The translations under genes and the position numbers were made by a program. 64,000 nucleotides of DNA from Cellulomonas cellasea (GTDB lineage Bacteria; Actinomycetota; Actinomycetes; Actinomycetales; Cellulomonadaceae): contig NZ_JAUDBQ010000008.1 in assembly GCF_030372105.1 (NCBI RefSeq), positions 1 to 64,000 on the forward strand, in the 5' to 3' direction. Below the pieces are notes generated by a model, which was not told the origin of the DNA, did no database searches, and saw only the letters and a program-made list of their open reading frames with translations. Shown piece by piece: positions 8,197-16,439 of this stretch (positions are counted from its first letter, which is position 1; every line of letters begins with the position of its first letter).

Positions 8197-9515
8197 CCCG
8201 CGCTGCCCCGGAACACCGCCCAGGCGTGCGGCGGCGCCGAGCCCGGCGCGCCCTCCGCGACGTCCAGGTCGCCCGAGCGCAGCACCCGCTCCCCCACCGG
8301 GCCCTGCGGGGTGAACGGCTCGTCCGCCAGGTTGAGCACCAGCACCAGCCGCTCCGACCCGTCCGGCGCCGACGACTCCAGCACCAGGCGCTCGTTGGCC
8401 ACCTCGAGCGTGCGGCCCGCGGCCCGCACCAGCCACGGGTGCCGCCGCCGGAACCCGATCAGGCGCTGATGCTCCCGGTACAGCGCCCAGCCCTCCGGGG
8501 CGAGGCCATGCGGCCCCGGCGGGAACTCCGGGCGGATGGCGTCGTCGCCGCCGAAGCGCTCCTCCTTGACCCCCCGGAAGCCCTGCTCGTCGCCCGCGTA
8601 CACCGACGGGGTGCCCGCGACGAACATCAGCACCGCGAGGGCATGCGTCACATGCCGCACGTCGCCCACCTGGTCGGCGATGCGCGTCACGTCGTGGTTC
8701 CCCACGAACGTCTGCGGCAGGAAGACCTCCAGGAACGCCCGGTGGCGGTCGAGCGCCCACGCCAGCTCGAAGAAGTTGCGGTCGGCCAGCGAGCTCCAGA
8801 TCGCCTTCCACAACTCGTACTGGGTCACCGAGTCGATGCCCGACTGGGTCACGTACTCGGCGTAGTCGCCGTGGATCATCTCCCCCAGCACCCACGCCTG
8901 CGGGTGCTGGGCGCGCACCTCGGGCAGCACCGACTGCCAGAACTCCGGCGGCACCGCGTACGCGGCGTCCAGGCGCCAGCCGTCGGCGCCGCGGGCCAGC
9001 CAGTGCGACATCACGTCGGCCACATGCCGGGCGACCTCGGGCTGGTCATGGTCGAGCACCACCAACTGGTCGTGGCCCTCGAAGACCGCCGGGACCGCCG
9101 CGTCGCCGTCGCCGACCCACTTCACCCAGCGGCCCGCCTCCGTCCCCGGTCCGGCCGCGAGCGCCGCCCGCACCCGGGGGTGCCCGCGCCCGACGTGGTT
9201 GAACACGCCGTCGAGCACCAGCCGCACGCCGCGCTCCCGGGCGGCGGCCACCAGGGCGTCCCAGTCCGCGTCGTCGCCCAGCCGCGGGTCGATCGCCAGG
9301 TGGTCGAGGGTGTCGTAGCCGTGCGTTTGCGACGCGAAGACCGGGCCCAGCAGCAGCCCGTTGCAGCCCAGCTCGACCACGTAGTCGAGCCACTCCGTGA
9401 GCCGTCCCAGCCGGTGGCGGACGCCGGGATCCGGGTCGGGGCCGTCCACCGGCGCCCCCGTGAACCCGAGCGGGTAGGCGTGCCACCAGATGGCGTGGTC
9501 GACCCAGTCGGGCAT
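8193..9515 (-). CDS. Alpha-amylase family (GH13) glycosidase
   Basis: 440 aa with no signal peptide, so probably cytoplasmic. The four GH13 motifs are visible: region I LDGVFNH (about residues 101-107), region II GWRLDAAY with the nucleophile Asp183, region III GEMIH with the acid/base Glu212, and region IV VGNHD with Asp275. A short C-terminal beta domain (LVLVLNLADEPF) follows. It probably hydrolyses or transfers short alpha-glucans; the exact specificity is open. ATG at 9515 is chosen (GGAG five bases upstream) over a TTG one codon earlier. Confidence 0.88.
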   Translation of the reverse strand: MPDWVDHAIWWHAYPLGFTGAPVDGPDPDPGVRHRLGRLTEWLDYVVELGCNGLLLGPVFASQTHGYDTLDHLAIDPRLGDDADWDALVAAARERGVRLVLDGVFNHVGRGHPRVRAALAAGPGTEAGRWVKWVGDGDAAVPAVFEGHDQLVVLDHDQPEVARHVADVMSHWLARGADGWRLDAAYAVPPEFWQSVLPEVRAQHPQAWVLGEMIHGDYAEYVTQSGIDSVTQYELWKAIWSSLADRNFFELAWALDRHRAFLEVFLPQTFVGNHDVTRIADQVGDVRHVTHALAVLMFVAGTPSVYAGDEQGFRGVKEERFGGDDAIRPEFPPGPHGLAPEGWALYREHQRLIGFRRRHPWLVRAAGRTLEVANERLVLESSAPDGSERLVLVLNLADEPFTPQGPVGERVLRSGDLDVAEGAPGSAPPHAWAVFRGSAG

Positions 9516-9604
9516 CAATGCTCCTCAGAACGGCCGTGCGGCGGTGCGGTGGAACGTCCGGGCGTGGGGCGCGGGCTGGCCCGATCCTCTCGCGTCCGCG
9601 CCGG

Positions 9605-10234
9605 TCAGCGCACCACGGCGAACCCGCCGGTCCACGGGACCCGCTGAGCCGTGGCCAGGGTGATCTGCAGGAACCCGACCTGTTCGAGCTGCTGGGCGCG
9701 GCTCAGCCCACCCGCGTCGAGCCCCACCAGCCCCGCGGCGTCGAGCAGGTCGGCGAGCTGGCGCTTGGCCGCCGGGTCGTCGCCGGCGATCAGCACGGTG
9801 GTGGGCAGCCCGCCCACCCTCCCGGACTCCAGAGTCGCCGCGAAGGTCGTGTTGAAGGCCTTGAGCACATGCGCGTCAGGGGCCCACTCGGCCACCTGCT
9901 CGGCCGCCGACGTGCCCTGCGGCACCATCAGCCCGTCGAGGGTGGCCAGGTCGATCGGGTTGCAGATGTCGACGAGCGTCTTGCCGCCCACCTGGGGCGT
10001 GTACTGCTCGACGAGCTGCGCCAGGCCCGTGTACGGCACTGCCAGCACGACGATGTCGCCGGTGAGCGGGTCGCCGAGCCGGCCGGGCGCCACCTGCTCG
10101 CCGAGGGTCGCCGCGATCTGCACCCCCTGGTCGAGGTTCCGCGACAGGACCTGCACCCGGGCGCCGCCGTTGACGCCCACTGACGCGATCGCCGCCGCCA
10201 TCGTGCCGGCCCCGATGATGCTCAAGCTGGTCAT
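9605..10234 (-). CDS. NAD(P)-binding oxidoreductase of the F420-dependent NADP reductase family
   Basis: 209 aa. An N-terminal Rossmann fold begins SLSIIGAGTMAAAIA, and the family strand VVLAVPYTGLAQLV and segment VLKAFNTTFAATLES follow. Related proteins pass electrons between F420 and NADP, or reduce other substrates. The ATG at 10234 has GGAGG five bases upstream; a longer in-frame start at 10282 would add residues without family similarity. No F420 biosynthesis gene is nearby, so cofactor use is unproven. Confidence 0.82.
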   Translation of the reverse strand: MTSLSIIGAGTMAAAIASVGVNGGARVQVLSRNLDQGVQIAATLGEQVAPGRLGDPLTGDIVVLAVPYTGLAQLVEQYTPQVGGKTLVDICNPIDLATLDGLMVPQGTSAAEQVAEWAPDAHVLKAFNTTFAATLESGRVGGLPTTVLIAGDDPAAKRQLADLLDAAGLVGLDAGGLSRAQQLEQVGFLQITLATAQRVPWTGGFAVVR

Positions 10235-10321
10235 GACTACCTCCGCCGGACTGCCGTGCGCGCACGGATGTGGTCCTCCCACTGTCCGTCGCGCGCGGGC
10301 GGCGCGCCCAGCGAGAGCGGG

Positions 10322-10957
10322 CTAGCGGCGTTCGAAGCGGTTGACGCCGAGCCCTTGCAGGAAGTGCGGCCCCTGCTCCGCGAGCTCGGCGGCATACGCG
10401 GCCGCCCAGCCGGAGAACGGCGCCGTGGCCAGCGCGTCGTTCGAGAACCGCCGGTCGCCCGTCACCTCGCTCACGCAGAAGGCCGGGATGGTCAGGTCCG
10501 TCACCGGCCCGCCCCGCTCGCACTCGGCGATCACCAGCGGCCGGTTCGCGCCGCCGAACACGTCGATGACCCAGCCGTCGCCGCCGAGCCACACGGAGTA
10601 GCGGTTCTTCACGATGCGCGCCCCGCCCCGCCGGATCATCTCGACGCCGACGCTGACGTCGATCTCCCGCTCGGCCTCGTACCGCGTGCCCTCGATCATC
10701 GGCCCCTTGGCCGTCAGGGCGCAGAAGTCGAACTGGCCGGCGAACTCGTCGAGCACGTCGAGGACGTCCTCGGAGCCGTCCATCTCGATCCGGGCGGTCG
10801 ACGACTGCACGCGCAGCCGTAGCGCGAAGCCCTGGTCGGCGAGGTAGTAGCTCTGCACGATGAGCACCGGGTCGGGCTCGGCGAGCGCCTCGCTCGGCAC
10901 CTCCCGCACGAAGAACCGACGCTCGAACTCGAAGTCACCGTTCCCGCTGTCGCTCAT
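10322..10957 (-). CDS. CYTH domain protein
   Basis: 211 aa. It begins with the tunnel-fold signature EFERRFFV (compare ExExK in CYTH proteins). Alternating charged strands follow (FALRLRVQSSTARIEM, YEAEREIDV, ARIVKNRYSVWL, WVIDVFGG, LVIAECERGG), as in CYTH phosphatases and adenylate cyclases that act on triphosphate groups. It is shorter than class IV cyclases and has no CHAD partner fused. ATG 10957 has a GAGGAG site eight bases upstream. The substrate is not predictable. Confidence 0.8.
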   Translation of the reverse strand: MSDSGNGDFEFERRFFVREVPSEALAEPDPVLIVQSYYLADQGFALRLRVQSSTARIEMDGSEDVLDVLDEFAGQFDFCALTAKGPMIEGTRYEAEREIDVSVGVEMIRRGGARIVKNRYSVWLGGDGWVIDVFGGANRPLVIAECERGGPVTDLTIPAFCVSEVTGDRRFSNDALATAPFSGWAAAYAAELAEQGPHFLQGLGVNRFERR

Positions 10958-11098
10958 GGCGCCGGCTCCTCTCGTGCGAGACCAACCCTGTGGCCGGGCC
11001 CTGAGCACGAGCGTAACGTCGATCACGGCGCCCGACCGGGACCGGGACGACACCCCACCCGGGATCGCGAACGCGCCCGGACGGCGGCGGGGGCACCG

Positions 11099-11899
11099 AT
11101 GACAGACCTGGCGTTCGACGTGCTCGACTCCTCGGAGACCGCCCTGACGAAGACCAGCACCCTCGTCTACGGGGACGAGGCGCTGATGATCGTCGACACC
11201 GGGCTCACGGCGTCACAGGCGCACCGCATCGTCGCGGCCGCCCTCGAGACGGGCCGCCCGGTGACGCATGTGCTGATCAGTGGCGCGGGCCCCGACTTCC
11301 ACCTCGGGGCGGGCATCGTCTCCGACGCGTTCCCGGACGCCCACGTGTTCGCCACGGCGCGGGTCGTCGACCGCATCGTGGCCGCCTATGACCGCCAGGT
11401 CGCGCACTGGGCGCGGCTCGGGCGCAACCTGCCGACGCGCCGGGCGGTCATCGAAGCCTGGGCCGGCGACGCCTTCGAGTTCGAGGGGCGGCTCTTCGAA
11501 TTGCGCGCGGGGGGCGGGACGCTCGGCTGGCGGGGCGACTACCTGTGGCAGCCGCAGTCCCACACCGTGCTGGGCGGCGCCCTGTTGTACGGCGGCGATC
11601 ACGTGTGGACGGCCGGCACGCCATCGGCGGCGGAGCGCGCGGAGTGGGCGGGGCGGTTACGCGAGTTGCAGTCCGTCGCGGCGCGGCTCGTCGTGCCCGG
11701 CCACCGCCGGCCCGGATGGCGGGGCGATCCCGTGACGTGGACCCTCGAGTACCTGGACGTCTTCGAGCAGGTCATCGCCGCGACGGACGTGCCCGCGGCG
11801 GCGGCGCGCACGCTGCGCGAGCGGTTCCCCGACGCCGGGCTCGTCGTGGCCGTGGACATCGGCGTCACAGCGGCGATGGGCCGGACCCCGCACACGTGA
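11099..11899 (+). CDS. Metallo-beta-lactamase-fold protein with degenerate metal motif
   Basis: 266 aa. The N-terminal strands (STLVYGDEALMIVDTGLT) and overall layout are those of the MBL fold. The normal HxHxDH metal motif is replaced by GAGPDF (residues 62-67), so only Asp66 remains. A GGDH motif near residue 165 and VPGHRRPG near residue 200 survive. With two or three zinc ligands missing, hydrolase activity is doubtful; it may bind one metal, or act as a binding or regulatory protein. It stands alone between a CYTH gene and an ECF sigma gene. Confidence 0.75.
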   Translation: MTDLAFDVLDSSETALTKTSTLVYGDEALMIVDTGLTASQAHRIVAAALETGRPVTHVLISGAGPDFHLGAGIVSDAFPDAHVFATARVVDRIVAAYDRQVAHWARLGRNLPTRRAVIEAWAGDAFEFEGRLFELRAGGGTLGWRGDYLWQPQSHTVLGGALLYGGDHVWTAGTPSAAERAEWAGRLRELQSVAARLVVPGHRRPGWRGDPVTWTLEYLDVFEQVIAATDVPAAAARTLRERFPDAGLVVAVDIGVTAAMGRTPHT

Positions 11900-11901
11900 G
11901 C

Positions 11902-12936
11902 TCACGGGCGCACGGCGCCCGGCAGACCGAACGCTGAGAACAGCGGCTCCCCGAACCAGGCCGTCACCCGGCCGACGCCGCGGTCGTCGACCTCGAGCAC
12001 CTGGACCTGGAACGGCCGATGTGTGCCGTCCGAGTCCTCCATGTAGAGCCCGAACGCGGGCGACCCGTTGGCGGACGTCGGCAGCATCCGCATGCTCCCC
12101 GGACCGTTCGCGGGGCACCACGTCGAGATGAGCGTGGCCACGTCCTGGGGACCGCTGTACCAACCGGGGAACGGCGGCATCTCCCACACCACGTCGGCGG
12201 CCATGAGCTGCACGATCGCGGCCACGTCGTAGGCCTCGAAGGCCGCCACGTACGCGTCGAGCAGGTGGCGCAGCCGCTCGTCGTCGAGCGAGCCGGGCTG
12301 CTCCCGGTCGAGGCGCGCGACGTTCGCGCGGGCCCGCTGCAAGGTGGAGTTGACCCCCGCGACGGTCATGTCGAGGGCGTCCGCGACCTCCGCCGCGCTC
12401 CACGCCAGGACGTCCCGCAGCAGCAGCACGGCACGCTGCCGGGCGGTGAGGTGCTGCAGCGCCGCGACGAAGGCGAGCCGCACGGACTCGTGGCCCACCG
12501 CGGCGGCCGCCGGGTCGGTGGACTCATGGCCCCACACCACCGCGTCGGGCAGGGGCTCGAGCCACGGCACCGCGCCGTCGGCGCGCGGCTCATGCGCCGG
12601 GTCCGCGGCGGGCGCCCCGAGCCCGGTGGGCAGCGGCCGCCGGGTCCGCCCCGCCAAATGCGTCAGGCAGGTGTTGGTGGCGATGCGGAACATCCAGGTG
12701 CGCAGCGACGCCCGGTTCTCGAACCCGTGCATGGCCCGCCAGGCGCGCAGGTACGTCTCCTGCACGAGGTCCTCGGCGTCGTGCACCGAGCCCGTCATGC
12801 GGTAGCAGTGCGCCATGATCTCGCGGCGCAGCGGCTCGGTCAGCGCGGCGAAATCTCGTTCGAGGACGTCGCCGGGGGTGGGCGTGGGCGAGGCTCCGTC
12901 CGGCTTCGAGCCGTCGGCGCCTGTGACGAAGGTCAT
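11902..12936 (-). CDS. ECF sigma factor with C-terminal SnoaL-like domain
   Basis: 344 aa from ATG 12936; a GTG at 12963 would add nine residues. Sigma region 2 is at about residues 40-105 (DAEDLVQETYLRAWRA) and region 4 includes LTARQRAVLLLRD and the helix-turn-helix SAAEVADALDMTVAGVNSTLQRAR. The last 120 residues form a SnoaL/NTF2-like domain (AYVAAFEAYDVAAIVQLMAADVVWEMPPFPGWYSG). Such tails replace an anti-sigma factor in SigG- and ECF41-like sigmas and tune activity. No anti-sigma gene is present. It is divergent from a small VOC gene that may be its target. Confidence 0.88.
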   Translation of the reverse strand: MTFVTGADGSKPDGASPTPTPGDVLERDFAALTEPLRREIMAHCYRMTGSVHDAEDLVQETYLRAWRAMHGFENRASLRTWMFRIATNTCLTHLAGRTRRPLPTGLGAPAADPAHEPRADGAVPWLEPLPDAVVWGHESTDPAAAAVGHESVRLAFVAALQHLTARQRAVLLLRDVLAWSAAEVADALDMTVAGVNSTLQRARANVARLDREQPGSLDDERLRHLLDAYVAAFEAYDVAAIVQLMAADVVWEMPPFPGWYSGPQDVATLISTWCPANGPGSMRMLPTSANGSPAFGLYMEDSDGTHRPFQVQVLEVDDRGVGRVTAWFGEPLFSAFGLPGAVRP

Positions 12937-13078
12937 ACCCTCACGGTAGCCGGGGGCGCCCACAGCAGCCCGGCCGCCTGATGCGGGCCGTCCGATGAGT
13001 CCGAGCAGTGGGCGAGGTCGGTACCCACATCACCGCCTCCCCGTGGCGGCTGACCCGACCGCATCCGAGGAGAGTCCG

Positions 13079-13480
13079 ATGGACCGCATGATCTTCGTGA
13101 ACCTGCCCGTGGCGGACCTGGCCGCCTCCCGGGACTTCTACACCGGGCTCGGCTTCACCATCAACGAGATGTTCAGCGACGACCAGGTCACGTCGATCGT
13201 CATCTCCGACACGATCGTCGTGATGCTGCTCGCGCGCGAGCGCTTCTCGGACTTCGCCCGGGTCCCGATCGCCGACGCCCGCGCCACGGTGCAGGTGCTC
13301 AACGCGCTGTCGGCCAGCTCCCGCGAGGAGGTCGACGCGCTCTTCGGCGACGCGCTGGCGCACGGCGGCGCGGAGTACCGCGAGACCCAGGAGGAGGGCC
13401 CGATGTACGGGCGGGCCGTCACCGACCCCGACGGGCACGTGTGGGAGTTCATCCACATGGACATGTCCGCGGTCGGCTGA
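13079..13480 (+). CDS. Glyoxalase/bleomycin-resistance (VOC) family protein
   Basis: 133 aa. It shows the single-module VOC pattern: MIFVNLPVADLAASRDFYTGLGFTIN at the start and AVTDPDGHVWEFIHMD at the end, where the Glu is a typical metal ligand. ATG 13079 is preceded by a GGAGA ribosome site. The gene is transcribed away from the SnoaL-tailed sigma factor; such VOC or DGPF-type genes are common neighbours and targets of these sigmas. The substrate is unknown. Confidence 0.8.
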   Translation: MDRMIFVNLPVADLAASRDFYTGLGFTINEMFSDDQVTSIVISDTIVVMLLARERFSDFARVPIADARATVQVLNALSASSREEVDALFGDALAHGGAEYRETQEEGPMYGRAVTDPDGHVWEFIHMDMSAVG

Positions 13481-13505
13481 GCACCAGCCGACTCCCGCGA
13501 CGACG

Positions 13506-13549
13506 GCGGCGGCCCCGGAGAGGAGGTTCATCCTCTCCGGGGCCGCCGC
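13506..13549. terminator. Strong bidirectional terminator hairpin
   Basis: A perfect 19-bp stem (13506-13524 pairing with 13531-13549) closes a 6-base GGTTCA loop. It sits between the stops of two convergent genes, the VOC protein and the NatB-like permease, and can serve both. Confidence 0.85.
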
Positions 13550-13554
13550 GGTCA

Positions 13555-13586
13555 GTCAGACAGCGTCCTCGTCAGACAGCGTCCTC
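13555..13586. repeat. 16-bp perfect tandem duplication at the natB stop codon
   Basis: The unit GTCAGACAGCGTCCTC occurs twice back to back (13555-13570 and 13571-13586). The copy on the right contains the stop of the permease gene. Removing one copy would leave the same protein end, so the duplication is silent. It looks like a recent slippage event. Confidence 0.8.
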
Positions 13587-14684
13587 GCTCGCCTTGAGCG
13601 CCTCGCGCACCGACGTGCGCCCGCCCATCCGCAGCAGCGAGCCCGAGTAGATGCGCGCCGCGATCGCCGTCACCAGCAGCGTGCAGCCGATCAGGACCGT
13701 CAGCGACAGGATCGGCTCCCACCACTGCGCCTCGCCGAGGAACAACCGCACCGGCATGCCGACGGTGGCGCTGAACGGCACGTACGACATGACAGTCATC
13801 GCGAAGGCGTTGTCGTTGAAGAACAGCACCAGGAAGTACGGGATCATCACGATCATCATCACCGGGGTGAGCACCGATCCGACGTCCTCCTGGCGGGAGA
13901 CCAGCGACGCGCTCGCCGCGAAGATCGCCGCCACCAGCACGAAGCCGACGACGAAGAACACGATGAACCACACCAGGGCTGATCCCAGCACCCCGAGCAG
14001 CTCGTCTTGGGAGGTCACGACCAGCCCGATCACGGCCACCACGGCGATGGAGGCCGTCTGGCCGAAGGCGACCACCGAGTTGCCCAGGATCTTGCCGGCG
14101 AGCAGCGCCCGCGCGGGGACCGCCGAGAGCAGGATCTCCACGATGCGGGTCTGCTTCTCCTGGACGGTGTTCTGGGCGATCATGCTGCCCGATCCCATGG
14201 CCGACATCATGAACACGAACCCGAAGGCCATCGACACGAGCATGCGCAGGCCCTCGCTCGTCGCGTCGCCGTCGATCAGCTCGACGGCAGGCGCCACGGA
14301 CAGCGCGCCGACCACGTCGGAGGGGGCGCTGGTGCGGGCGACGACCGTCAGGCCGAGCGCGCCCTCGCCGGGCAGCACCGCGGCCTCGACCTCGTCGGAC
14401 TCCACCATCTGGCGCGCCGCGTCGGCGTCGTCCGCGAGGACCGCCTCGAGCCCCTCGGCGGACTCCACCGCCGCCGAGGTGGACGCCACGACGGCGACCT
14501 TGGTGGCGTCGTCGCCGGATCCGCCGAACAGGCTGGGCAGGATGATCCCGGCCAAGACCAGGCCCAGCGTGATCGCTGTCGAGATGAGGAACGACTTGGT
14601 GCGGACCTGCGTGGTGATCTCACGCTCGGCGACGAGGAGCGTGGAGCCCCACATCGACGGCACGGCCGGGCGCTGCGCGCTCAT
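13572..14684 (-). CDS. ABC-2 type permease (NatB-like)
   Basis: 370 aa. One N-terminal membrane helix (FLISTAITLGLVLAGIILPSLF) is followed by an extracellular domain of about 130 residues. Five further helices run from about residue 150 to the end, including LVSMAFGFVFMMSA and FIVFFVVGFVLVAAIFAASA, with the QEKQTRIVEILLSAVP coupling segment typical of ABC-2 exporters. It is translationally coupled to the ATPase upstream (ATGA). Relatives export sodium, antibiotics or peptides; the substrate here is not known. The two-component genes upstream may control it. Confidence 0.85.
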   Translation of the reverse strand: MSAQRPAVPSMWGSTLLVAEREITTQVRTKSFLISTAITLGLVLAGIILPSLFGGSGDDATKVAVVASTSAAVESAEGLEAVLADDADAARQMVESDEVEAAVLPGEGALGLTVVARTSAPSDVVGALSVAPAVELIDGDATSEGLRMLVSMAFGFVFMMSAMGSGSMIAQNTVQEKQTRIVEILLSAVPARALLAGKILGNSVVAFGQTASIAVVAVIGLVVTSQDELLGVLGSALVWFIVFFVVGFVLVAAIFAASASLVSRQEDVGSVLTPVMMIVMIPYFLVLFFNDNAFAMTVMSYVPFSATVGMPVRLFLGEAQWWEPILSLTVLIGCTLLVTAIAARIYSGSLLRMGGRTSVREALKASEDAV

Positions 14685-15622
14685 CGGGCCATCTCCTTCT
14701 CGGTGGTCTGGGCGGTCTCAGTGGCGGTGTCCTCGTCTGGCTCGGAGACGATCTCCCGGAAGATCTCGCCGAGGGTGGGCCGCTGCGGGCCGAACGCCGT
14801 GACGGCGCCGCGCTCGAGAGCGGACCGCAGCACGGCCTGGGCGGCGTCTTGCTCGGCCTCGAACAGCGCCGATCCGCCGTCGAACTCCACGACGGTGACG
14901 CCGCGCTCGGCGCGCAGCCACCCGACGTCCTGGGTCGTGGTGATCTCGTAGCGCGTCGAGCCGAACTCCTCGTGCAGCGCGGCCCGGGAGCCCGCCGCGC
15001 GGATCTGCCCGCCGGCGATGATCACCAGGTCGTCGCACAGGCGCTCGACCACGTCGAGCTGGTGGGACGAGAAGAGGACGGGCACGCCGGTGGCGGCCTT
15101 CTCGGCGAGCACGCCGAGCACCACGTCGACGGCCATGGGGTCCAGGCCGGAGAACGGCTCGTCGAGGATCAGCACCTGCGGGTCGTGCACCAGCGCGGCG
15201 GCGACCTGCGCGCGCTGCTGGTTGCCGAGGGACAGGCTCTCCAGCGGGTCGTCGGCGCGCTCGCCCAGCCCGAGCCGCTCCAGCAGGTCACGGGCCCGGT
15301 CCGTCGCCGTGCGGCGGTCGAAGCCGTGCAGCCGGGCCAGGTAGGCCACCTGCTCGACGACCTTCATCTTCGGGTACAGGCCACGCTCCTCGGGCATGTA
15401 CCCGAAGGACCGGCGCTGCACCGCGTCGATCGGGCGGCCGTCGACGGTCACCGTGCCGGCCTCGGGGGCGAGCACCCCCAGGATGATCCGCATCGTCGTG
15501 GTCTTGCCCGCGCCGTTGGCGCCGACGAAGCCGGTCAGGCGCCCGCTGGCCACGGCGAAGGACACGTCGTCGAGCACCCGGCGATCGCCGAAGGACCGGG
15601 TGATGCCGTCGAGCTGCAGCAT
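14681..15622 (-). CDS. ABC transporter ATP-binding protein (NatA-like)
   Basis: 313 aa. Walker A GANGAGKTTT (about residues 34-43), Q-loop, signature LSLGNQQRAQV, Walker B LILDEPFSGLD and switch His in SSHQLD are all present. About 90 C-terminal residues form the accessory domain seen in NatA-type ATPases (RYEITTTQDVGWLRAERGVTVVEF). It pairs with the downstream permease. A hairpin at 15704-15733 separates it from the response regulator, so the pair probably has its own promoter. Confidence 0.88.
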   Translation of the reverse strand: MLQLDGITRSFGDRRVLDDVSFAVASGRLTGFVGANGAGKTTTMRIILGVLAPEAGTVTVDGRPIDAVQRRSFGYMPEERGLYPKMKVVEQVAYLARLHGFDRRTATDRARDLLERLGLGERADDPLESLSLGNQQRAQVAAALVHDPQVLILDEPFSGLDPMAVDVVLGVLAEKAATGVPVLFSSHQLDVVERLCDDLVIIAGGQIRAAGSRAALHEEFGSTRYEITTTQDVGWLRAERGVTVVEFDGGSALFEAEQDAAQAVLRSALERGAVTAFGPQRPTLGEIFREIVSEPDEDTATETAQTTEKEMAR

Positions 15623-15703
15623 GTCGCCCTCTCTCGTTCTCAGAACCGGGCCGTTGCCCGCTGAGGTCGAGATTACGGACGTCGCCGCAGGTCACACCTC
15701 CGG

Positions 15704-15733
15704 CGCGAGGCGGAAATCTGGCTCCGCCTCGCG
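15704..15733 (-). terminator. Terminator-like hairpin after the response regulator
   Basis: A 10-bp perfect stem (15704-15713 with 15724-15733) closes a 10-base loop. It lies 8 bases beyond the regulator stop. There is no T-run, as is usual in this GC-rich genome. Confidence 0.55.
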
Positions 15734-15740
15734 GCTGAGG

Positions 15741-16439
15741 TCAGGTGTGGTCGACCAGTCCGTGCTGGTGGGCGAACACCACGGCCTGCACGCGGTCGCG
15801 CAGCGCCAGCTTCATCAGCACGTTGGACACGTGGGTCTTCACCGTCGCCCGGCCCACCACGAGCTCGGCCGCGATCTCGTCGTTGGACAGGCCGCGGGCG
15901 AGCAGCCGCAGCACCCCCAGCTCGCGCTCCGTCAGCGCGGCGACCTCCACCGGGAGCCCTCCCCCGGACGGCGGAGGCGCGGCCCCGGCGGGGGCGCCCA
16001 GCAGCGCGCCCTCGACGGCCTGCCGGATCACCGCGCGCGTCACCTCGGGCGCCAGCAGCGCGTCCCCGGCGGCCAGGGCCCGCACCGCGTCGACGAGCTG
16101 CGCGGGCCGGGAGTTCTTCAACAGGAACCCGCTGGCCCCCGCGCGCAGGGCCTCGACCAGGTAGTCCTGCCGGTTGAACGTGGTGAGCATGAGCACCCCG
16201 GCGCGGATCCGCGGGTCCGCCACGGCCAGCCGGGTCGCCTCCAGGCCGTCCATGTCGGGCATCTGCACGTCCATGCAGATGACGTCGGGGTCGAGCCCGC
16301 GCGCGGCCTCGAGGGCCTCGGCGCCGGTGGACGCCTCCCCCACCACTGTGATGTCGGGCTGCGCGTCGAGGATCGTCGCGAAGCCGCCGCGCACCAGCGC
16401 CTGGTCGTCGACGAGCAGCACCCGGATCGGCTCAGACAT
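15741..16439 (-). CDS. NarL/LuxR-type response regulator
   Basis: 232 aa. The receiver domain (residues 1-120) has the acidic pair DD at 11-12, phospho-acceptor Asp57 (VICMDVQMPD), and the Thr/Lys switch residues (MLTT; FLLKN). A Pro/Gly-rich linker leads to a LuxR helix-turn-helix: LTERELGVLRLLARGLSNDEIAAELVVGRATVKTHVSNVLMKL. The start overlaps the kinase stop by 8 bases, so the two are a cognate pair. Targets may include the downstream natAB genes or the iron operon upstream; this is inference. Confidence 0.93.
   Translation of the reverse strand: MSEPIRVLLVDDQALVRGGFATILDAQPDITVVGEASTGAEALEAARGLDPDVICMDVQMPDMDGLEATRLAVADPRIRAGVLMLTTFNRQDYLVEALRAGASGFLLKNSRPAQLVDAVRALAAGDALLAPEVTRAVIRQAVEGALLGAPAGAAPPPSGGGLPVEVAALTERELGVLRLLARGLSNDEIAAELVVGRATVKTHVSNVLMKLALRDRVQAVVFAHQHGLVDHT

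Noticed and set aside
1851-10957. CHAD and CYTH proteins as a polyphosphate system
   Set aside because: They are 7.5 kb apart in different transcription units with unrelated genes between; there is no sequence evidence for a joint role.
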